Assembly: GCA_016490735.1 (NCBI GenBank)
Contig: JAEMWC010000100.1
Location: 828,501 to 892,500, forward strand
From: Pachyseris speciosa
Taxonomy: Eukaryota > Cnidaria > Anthozoa > Scleractinia > Pachyseridae
DNA length: 64,000 nt
Direction: 5' to 3'
Shown here: positions 60,301 through 64,000 of the stretch, one piece after another
Layout: each line of letters opens with the position of its first letter
Numbering within the stretch: the first letter of the stretch is position 1
Translations under genes and position numbers: made by a program
Notes under the pieces: generated by a model
What the model was told of the DNA's origin: nothing
Databases searched by the model: none
Seen by the model: the letters and a program-made list of their open reading frames with translations, nothing else

Positions 60301-62019
60301 TGTAATAACTTTTTCTACGGTCGCCTGGCTAGAGTCGTTCCTTTGTTTCCATCGCGTCCTACCGCAATTCATCAGTTCTTTGACTTATTGACTTACTTAT
60401 CTAATTCCCCTTTTTAAAATCGACTTTCCTCTATAATAATAGACGCATGGGAAAAGAAACAAAGACATGTTTTGGGTTTATTGATCTAAAACGTGTTACG
60501 TCAAAACTCGGCCGCGCACTATCAAAAACACAACACAATTAATGGGCCCTTTGCAGGATGTCAGTCACGTGGTACAAAAACGCCATGCTGGGACACAAGT
60601 AACCCACTGGGACAAGACAAACAAAGAAAATTACCTTTTTAAATGGTGTAAGCTCTTTGTTTCTCTAGTCCCAGTGGGTTGTTTGCGTCTTGTACCACGT
60701 GACTGACATCCTGCAGGGGGCCCATTACCTAGCTTCCCGAACGATCAAGAAAAGATTGACCTCCACCCAGGGACTACGTCCCCTGCTTGGAATAGTGAGT
60801 GGGTTCTTAACTTTCCCTTCAAATTTGTACGGGAAGGAATGATCTGAATTGAACTGAGTCAGATGTTGAGCGCAAGTGCATGGCGACCAGATAAAATCTT
60901 GCCAGTTATTTTCAGACCTGGGTTTGTGAACCCACGATAGTCCACTTAGCAGCCTGGTGCTGTTACACACTGAGGTAACCAGGCGCCAGTTGGAGAGCAG
61001 CGGGTCTATTTAAGTCTTACTGCACTTCTTCCAAATGTCCCCCAGAAACGAATGCACGAGAGGCTACTGCGCTTCAAGTAAAGTTTAATTTCAGTCAAAA
61101 ATTAAGGATGAAAATCTTTTGGACATGATTTCATTGAATAGTAACGAAAGTTGTTAAAAGTACACTCTAACCCGGGATTAGCTTAATAGTGCTTTGAACA
61201 ACTGGGTCCTGTACGATAGTTAAAGTTAATCCTAACCTCATGAGCTCCAATGGAGCACTCTAAAGCGTGATGCTCTGTCGCAAGAACGTGAAGCGCATCT
61301 TCAAGAACTCGCCGCTTCTCTACTTCTTCTTCAAATCGAAGATGACGCACCTGGGAAAAAAGTTGACCAAAAGAAAAGGAAGAACTTAAAAATAGCATTT
61401 CTGCAGACTCGTCGTATTTCAGAGCTCACTTTGCTGACCACTGAAATTTTCCGAGAAGATAATACTGTTACACGACCAACCGCTTTTAAGATTGCCCGTT
61501 TCTCCACCTACGTGGATGAGCTTTAAAAAGTTCACCTTTTCACTCCTCCTGAGAGATGGGTTTTCAAAGGTTTCACTTTCAAAAGATTAAACAGCAGTGA
61601 CCATCAAAGAATGTTAATGTTGTATCTTTGGCTCGCACCTCATGTTGTTCAAATCGAGGTGCGAGCCAAAGATACAACGTTAACATATTGTTCAAATCTA
61701 CGAAGCTAAGTGGACCACTCTCTGCATTTCAGATGCGTAAATCAGTTATTTTTTCCTTTTCCATCTTTGTTGTACTTGTCTATTGTCAATCCTATTTTCT
61801 ATGATTCAAAATGGTTGTATTGTGTGTTGTTAACTGTGTAATTAGTACTTTCTTCAGTGAATTGTTTTTTGTACAATGTAATATATAGCAATGATGTATT
61901 ATAAGTAAGTAAATTTATGTGAGGTAGTGCAGTGTAATGTAAAATAGAGTTGTAGTGTTTTGTGAAGTAGTTAATAAAGTTAAAAATGACTCAAAAAAAA
62001 AATAATAATAATGGGGAAA

Positions 62020-62056
<37 letters not shown>

Positions 62057-63941
62057 GTCTATCTATCTATCTATCTATATATATATATGTTCAAATCTTT
62101 TTCCAATATTTTCTTTTTTTATAACGTTTTATATTCCCAATAGTAAGAATGATCTGTATTAAAATTGCTGAAGCCTTGCATTTTGTTTTCCTTTATTTAC
62201 AATTTATTTTTCACGTGGATAATTAGCTGTTCGATGACCGATAGAACCCAAAAAGTTCAGTACCCCATTGTTGTTGTTGTATGTGTTTAGTCCGAAGGCA
62301 AACGCTCGTGGACGAAACTATGAAACCAAAAGTTAACTTACTCATGTGATACTGTAATCAGTTTACTCATTAAACCCCTTCGCATTAATCTACCAACTAG
62401 TACATATCGATGGAATTTGGCGATATGAGATGAAAACTAGCGAGCCCAAATTTAATGCTGTGACGGGAAGTCCATGGCTCACCTCCTCTTGCTGAGAGAT
62501 CAAATCCAAACAGTGCGTGAGGGCGATGCACATGTTACGTGCGGTGGCTACAACCTCGTTAAGTTTCTCGCCGATCTTCAGTAAACTTCCTGCGCAAAGC
62601 GAAAATAGCGACATTAAAGAATCTTACACAAAAGTACTTTAGCATACCATAGTGCGGTTGCAAATGCTAAAAGGAATAGACCATTTCCACGATTTTTTTT
62701 CACAACCTTTGATATTGGCTATATAACGAAAATCTGTCGACACTAACTGGGAAGAGCATTTTAAAATAGCCCAGCTTGGGATAATCGCAAATTTATAGCT
62801 TCGCAAAGCCGGGAAATTTTACAGACGTTTGTATGCTAGGGGCACAAATCTGCCGACTTTGTAAGATGCGACTCTGACATTTGGCCATTATACTAAGCTT
62901 TAGACATTCTTCTAGCAGTGTCGATGGATTTCCGTTACCTGGTCGAACTCAAAAGCTCAGAAAAAACCATGGAAAGATCTATTTGGTATTTGTCTTGGCT
63001 TCATCTACGCTCTATTTATTGGCAAAAAACGCCACTGTCTCAAGCGATCAAACAAAAGCCAATTGTGACGTTACACGAAGCTCTCTTTTTCTACAGGTCA
63101 CTTTCTTGTTACAACGAGTTCTCGCGCGTCTGACGCAAGTCACGCGTGTAAGCGTCTCTCCCCAGACTCACTTCCTCGCTCGCTCCTGACTTTGAGTTCG
63201 AGGAGCCACGCGTTCGCAAGGCACAACAATGGCAAATTGCGGTCTGTTTGATGTCTACTACTGACAGGCACAAAAGGCAATCTTACCCCTATTGTTGGAA
63301 TGCGATGAAGTGAAGCCGGTCACATCAGCGATTGTGCTATTTACACCAGCTACTTGCTCGTCCAGAAGCTGCTGGTGCGCACGGGCACTCTAGAAAAAAC
63401 GCAACACTAGTTATTCTACAAATTGCAAGAGTACTCTGATTATATTTAGTATGGAAGTGATTCTGCCATATTGCGTTAAGTTGCGTCAAGTCAAGTTTAC
63501 TGGCACCATTTTAGGCCATCTTACAAGACTTGGGTCGAGAGTACCGTGTGAGGGATTGTGGGATTGTTTGGGGACGGGATTGTTTCTTCGCAATACGCGT
63601 CGAAACAATCCCACAATCGCTTGCGCGGCCACTCGGTCCCAGTCTTTTCTAAAGTAAGCTATTACGTGACGCAATCTTTGCAATGCAATGAGTCAAAACA
63701 ATGAAATAAAGGGTAATAGATCGCTGGATAGTAGCAGGGGGAAACATAATTCCCATTCTAAGCCTACTCTCCCCTCATAAACGTAAAAATAATAAAACGA
63801 AAACCATAATGTATTTGACAAATACAATTTGTTGAAACAAGTTTTGCTTATTCGCTTAAACGTCTGAAGCAACCACTTAGTCCAGTCACTGGTATTGGCA
63901 TTTGCCAAAAGACTGATTTTACCCAAACTCCCCTCCGCCCC
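45636..63941 (-). CDS. Oxysterol-binding-protein-related protein, ORP1L/OSBPL1A-like (18 exons seen, 5' end outside)
   Basis: A lipid-transfer protein expected at contacts between the ER and endosomes or other membranes. Exons, 5' to 3': 63941-63862, 63387-63287, 62589-62483, 61350-61237, 60199-59763, 59207-59132, 58280-58256, 57586-57477, 56676-56579, 55644-55611, 54063-53921, 52698-52620, 50604-50486, 49610-49352, 48388-48326, 47977-47917, 46637-46550, 45738-45636. All introns are GT-AG and every phase joins, giving 698 codons plus TAG. Order: end of a PH domain (1-26), helical coiled coil (27-134), FFAT-like EFFDARS (150-156) in an acidic Ser-rich linker, then the ORD from about 280. The ORD has [14 protein letters not shown] (369-382) and the family signature EQVSHHPP (393-400), and ends with [29 protein letters not shown] and CPDIF. 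The ORD and C-terminus fit human ORP1/ORP2 better than OSBP. Ankyrin repeats, typical of ORP1L, and most of the PH domain would lie past 64000. The ligand (sterol, phosphoinositide) is inferred from the family. Confidence 0.9.
46550..46637 (-). CDS. ORP1L-like exon (C-terminal helix)
   Basis: [20 protein letters not shown] and QKSERWIP, the basic LEEKQR helix. Acceptor TACGTCAG, donor CAG/GTGAGA. Confidence 0.92.
46681..46867. mobile_element. Foldback MITE in an ORP intron
   Basis: Arms of ~75 bp containing GTGCGTCTGTTCAGTAATAG and GACGTCAAAATGTGG in inverted copies; ends AACAAATAGATTCCAT and complement. Confidence 0.8.
47068..47400. repeat. Degenerate ~28-bp minisatellite
   Basis: About 12 diverged units with a consensus near GGGAAAACGTGCAAC followed by GTGTCAAACGC. 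The best copies start at about 47136, 47162, 47298 and 47327. It makes the local long frames on both strands, which are not genes. Confidence 0.7.
47917..47977 (-). CDS. ORP1L-like exon (ORD)
   Basis: [20 protein letters not shown]. ORPs usually read DxRLRPDxRxxE here. Donor CTAG/GTACCA. Confidence 0.92.
48326..48388 (-). CDS. ORP1L-like exon (ORD)
   Basis: 21 codons, [20 protein letters not shown] and one more. Long T-rich acceptor; donor AAG/GTAACA. Confidence 0.92.
48775..48980. repeat. ~40-45-bp minisatellite
   Basis: Four to five tandem units built on GAGATCAACTGACACAAGAC and AACTGCCCCGCCC, with one shortened unit. Confidence 0.75.
49352..49610 (-). CDS. ORP1L-like exon (ORD with basic/Ser-rich insert)
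   Basis: [20 protein letters not shown], then a basic and Ser-rich variable loop ([20 protein letters not shown] and onward) and [14 protein letters not shown]. The insert sits where ORP1 and ORP2 also have a variable loop. Donor CAT/GTAAGG. Confidence 0.92.
49856..50290 (-). mobile_element. LINE 3' end, RT C-terminal remnant
   Basis: The minus strand reads [20 protein letters not shown], then [20 protein letters not shown] and a stop (50116), the usual end of a CR1/Jockey-type ORF2. A 3' UTR with AATAAAGG and a (GTTCT)n tail (49856-49885) follows. A C-rich run at 50325-50360 marks the broken 5' side. Confidence 0.65.
50486..50604 (-). CDS. ORP1L-like exon (ORD)
   Basis: [20 protein letters not shown], then [14 protein letters not shown]. 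The [11 protein letters not shown] run resembles the ORP1/ORP2 LFGKELHKVEG. Donor GA/GTAAGT. Confidence 0.93.
50770..50966 (+). mobile_element. Retroposon 3' tail
   Basis: AT-rich sequence ending GGGTAATAAAGTTGTTGTTG, the same tail type as at about 1107 and 2200. Confidence 0.5.
51313..51613 (+). mobile_element. Composite MITE pair, copy 1
   Basis: A first part (51313-51506) has ends AGTATAAATCTACTA and its complement. It is followed directly by a foldback with AACAATTAGATTATTCGCTC and its complement ending CATAATCTAATTGTT. The same arrangement occurs at 53554-53816, so both parts probably move as one element. Confidence 0.7.
52620..52698 (-). CDS. ORP1L-like exon (ORD)
   Basis: [20 protein letters not shown], then QLWIEQ. 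Acceptor CCCGCAG, donor CAA/GTTAGT. Confidence 0.93.
53142..53300 (-). mobile_element. AGAGCG-family MITE, partial
   Basis: It contains AATCACAACAGACGCAAACA, CGTGCAAGTCGCGATTGG and the ACTGTCGTAAAA end, in reverse orientation to the 40151 copy; one end is missing. Confidence 0.65.
53554..53816 (+). mobile_element. Composite MITE pair, copy 2
   Basis: As 51313-51613 but shortened by small deletions in each part (for example the GATTCGGGCTGCG stretch is reduced). Confidence 0.7.
53921..54063 (-). CDS. ORP1L-like exon (ORD signature)
   Basis: It begins VSHHPP and continues [20 protein letters not shown], then [14 protein letters not shown]. The two His and Pro residues form the phosphoinositide-binding part of the ORD. 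Donor AA/GTAAGT. Confidence 0.95.
54152..54418 (-). mobile_element. AGAGCG-family MITE, complete
   Basis: Clean termini AGAGCGGTTTTCAATTGAGT and ACTCAATTGAAAACCGCTCT, flanked by TT and AA. The best copy in the window for defining the ends. Confidence 0.8.
54581..55304. mobile_element. TIR element rich in ATGATAGT, with nested foldback
   Basis: The ends are GCCCCGTTCAAACGG and CCGTTTGAACGGGGC. Next to them are many copies of ATGATAGT or its complement (subterminal repeats). Inside, 55082-55268 is a separate near-perfect foldback (AAACAATAGAGTGTTT arms), probably a nested MITE. Confidence 0.75.
55611..55644 (-). CDS. ORP1L-like 34-nt exon (ORD)
   Basis: [11 protein letters not shown], contributing EQ to the EQVSHHPP signature. 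Acceptor TTTGACAG, donor CAG/GTTAGC. Confidence 0.92.
56273..56525 (-). mobile_element. AGAGCG-family MITE, partial
   Basis: TTGAGTGTCGTAAAA end, ACAACAGACGCAAACAGC and ACCAATCACAGAGCGAAGTA; the far terminus is missing. Confidence 0.65.
56579..56676 (-). CDS. ORP1L-like exon (ORD, LLGETYE motif)
   Basis: [20 protein letters not shown], then [12 protein letters not shown]. Acceptor GTTTTAG, donor CG/GTGAGT. Confidence 0.93.
56871..57460 (+). repeat. ~590-bp (CAT/ATC)n tract in an ORP intron
   Basis: An imperfect trinucleotide array of ATC/CAT with ACC and GTC interruptions. It produces very long poly-His, poly-Ile, poly-Asp and poly-Met frames that are not genes. On the transcribed strand it reads (GAT)n and begins 16 bases after the donor of the exon at 57477-57586. 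Confidence 0.95.
57477..57586 (-). CDS. ORP1L-like exon (ORD)
   Basis: [20 protein letters not shown], then [16 protein letters not shown]. Acceptor CATTTCAG, donor CAG/GTTGGT. The intron enters a ~590 bp trinucleotide tract 16 bases later. Confidence 0.92.
57800..58170. mobile_element. hAT-like MITE with 8-bp target duplication
   Basis: TTATTTCC flanks it on both sides (57792-57799 and 58171-58178). Short ends CCGGGGGG and CCCCCTCGG are followed by long G and C runs and inverted arms with CGGGGAGGCTC. The interior repeats ACCCCTTTCATATACCTTCC. An 8-bp duplication fits hAT insertion. Confidence 0.8.
58256..58280 (-). CDS. ORP1L-like 25-nt microexon
   Basis: It encodes DLSRITMP plus one base, between acceptor TTTTCACCAG and donor CAG/GTATGT. 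Without it the flanking exons join out of phase and lack the conserved ELSKITMP-type segment of the ORD. Confidence 0.88.
58602..58966. mobile_element. TIR MITE with central perfect palindrome
   Basis: The ends are GCCGGTTACAGACGAGCAAG and its complement. The body has repeated CTTGACAAGT/ACTTGTCAAG motifs. Confidence 0.8.
58683..58764. repeat. 82-bp perfect palindrome, no spacer
   Basis: Base-by-base reading shows 41 paired positions about the centre (58723/58724, GCATGC) without a mismatch. It lies inside the MITE 58602-58966. Confidence 0.9.
59132..59207 (-). CDS. ORP1L-like exon: start of ORD
   Basis: [20 protein letters not shown], then QCIGK. Acceptor TTGCAG, donor AAG/GTAAGC. It corresponds to the N-terminal lid region of the lipid-binding barrel. 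Confidence 0.92.
59763..60199 (-). CDS. ORP1L-like exon: FFAT-like motif and acidic linker
   Basis: The largest exon (437 bp). It encodes [11 protein letters not shown], matching the FFAT core EFFDAxE except for Ser at the last position, as in ORP1L-type motifs. A run of Asp/Ser and a basic end ([16 protein letters not shown]) follow. It suggests docking to VAP proteins of the ER. Donor ACAG/GTAGGT. Confidence 0.9.
60541..60726. mobile_element. Foldback MITE (GGGCCC/TGCAGGATGTCAG family), complete
   Basis: AATGGGCCCTTTGCAGGATG opens and CATCCTGCAGGGGGCCCATT closes it; the arms include CAGTCACGTGGTACAA and CCCACTGGGAC. It lies upstream of the FFAT exon, in an intron. Confidence 0.8.
61237..61350 (-). 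CDS. ORP1L-like exon: coiled coil, second part
   Basis: TTCCCAG/GTGCGT acceptor and GAG/GTTAGG donor; 38 whole codons ([20 protein letters not shown]). Heptad-like Leu/Val spacing. OSBP-type proteins have a similar segment before the FFAT motif. Confidence 0.88.
61611..61686. repeat. 31-bp-stem hairpin
   Basis: ATGTTAATGTTGTATCTTTG plus GCTCGCACCTC pairs with its complement after a 14-base loop, with a single mismatch. It lies in an ORP intron. A small MITE or a solo inverted repeat is possible. Confidence 0.8.
61740..62088 (+). repeat. AT-rich retroposon-like 3' end and (ATCT)n tract
   Basis: AGTTAATAAAGTTAAAAATG then an A-rich stretch resembles a plus-strand retroposon end. At 62017-62088 an (ATCT)n tetranucleotide array runs into (AT)n. 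Confidence 0.55.
62483..62589 (-). CDS. ORP1L-like exon: coiled coil, first part
   Basis: GCGCAG/GAAG acceptor and GAG/GTGAGC donor. It encodes [20 protein letters not shown] and continues as an amphipathic helix. Confidence 0.85.
63287..63387 (-). CDS. ORP1L-like exon: helix linking PH and coiled coil
   Basis: It reads [20 protein letters not shown] and onward. Two overlapping acceptors (CTAG or TAGAG) are possible; the second (exon start 63387) joins the proposed upstream exon in phase. The donor is GGG/GTAAGA. Confidence 0.8.
63862..63941 (-). CDS. ORP1L-like exon: end of PH domain
   Basis: An acceptor TTTTTCAG precedes [16 protein letters not shown], then DWTKWLLQ, the last strand and start of the C-terminal helix of a PH domain. 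The donor is placed at CAGAC/GTTTAAG because its phase fits the next exon. That donor is weak, so the boundary is the least certain of the set. Confidence 0.65.
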
Positions 63942-64000
63942 CTGAAAAACAAACAAACAAACAAAATTAAACAAAGAAATTCTCAACCCCAAGAAAGCCT

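Noticed and set aside
62918..63189. Overlapping plus-strand frames of 70-100 codons
   Set aside because: No known domain, no splice context, and they are antisense to an intron of the ORP gene.
45636..63941. Classical OSBP (OSBP1) as the identity
   Set aside because: The ORD segments [22 protein letters not shown] and NPYTGQMDW match ORP1/ORP2-type sequence better than OSBP, although both end in CPDI-type termini.

Overview
The window is eukaryotic and animal. It has one intron-rich gene with clean GT-AG splice sites, several single-exon rhodopsin-like GPCR genes, and very dense transposon debris. The mix (Penelope-like elements with a GIY-YIG domain, L1/Tx1-like and CR1-like LINE fragments, tRNA-derived SINEs, and many short foldback or TIR MITEs) together with the GPCR type suggests a cnidarian, probably an anthozoan such as a stony coral. 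That placement is inferred from recall of families; no search was run.

Left part (1-15 kb): one intronless class A GPCR lies at 3.2-4.3 kb. It is followed by a ~3.8 kb TIR-type element (5243-9080) interrupted by two LINE insertions, a decayed RecQ-like helicase fragment (12.1-12.6 kb) sitting between two inverted repeats, and two more TIR elements.

Middle (15.3-34.6 kb): a birth-and-death array of short (~300 aa) intronless class A GPCR genes. Unit A (15990-16895) and unit E (33688-34590) are intact. Unit B (30565-31470) is frameshifted. Unit C (32.7-32.8 kb) keeps only the first part of the gene, and unit D is a start-codon stub. All share a duplicated 5' flank. Between A and B lie a Penelope-like fragment, an L1-like LINE, a PIF/Harbinger transposase relic, a second Penelope-like fragment and a cluster of tRNA-SINEs. 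A second, inverted copy of the 3.8 kb element (34650-37745) abuts unit E.

Right part (45.6-64 kb, minus strand): one large gene, reconstructed here as 18 exons whose phases all join, encoding 698 codons plus a stop. It is an oxysterol-binding-protein-related protein of the ORP1/ORP2 type, in a long form with the end of a PH domain, a coiled coil, an FFAT-like VAP-binding motif and a complete OSBP-related lipid-transfer domain. Its 5' end lies beyond the right edge. Its introns hold a ~590 bp CAT/ATC tract next to a splice donor, two minisatellites, an 82 bp perfect palindrome and many MITEs. No rRNA, confident functional tRNA or CRISPR array was seen.
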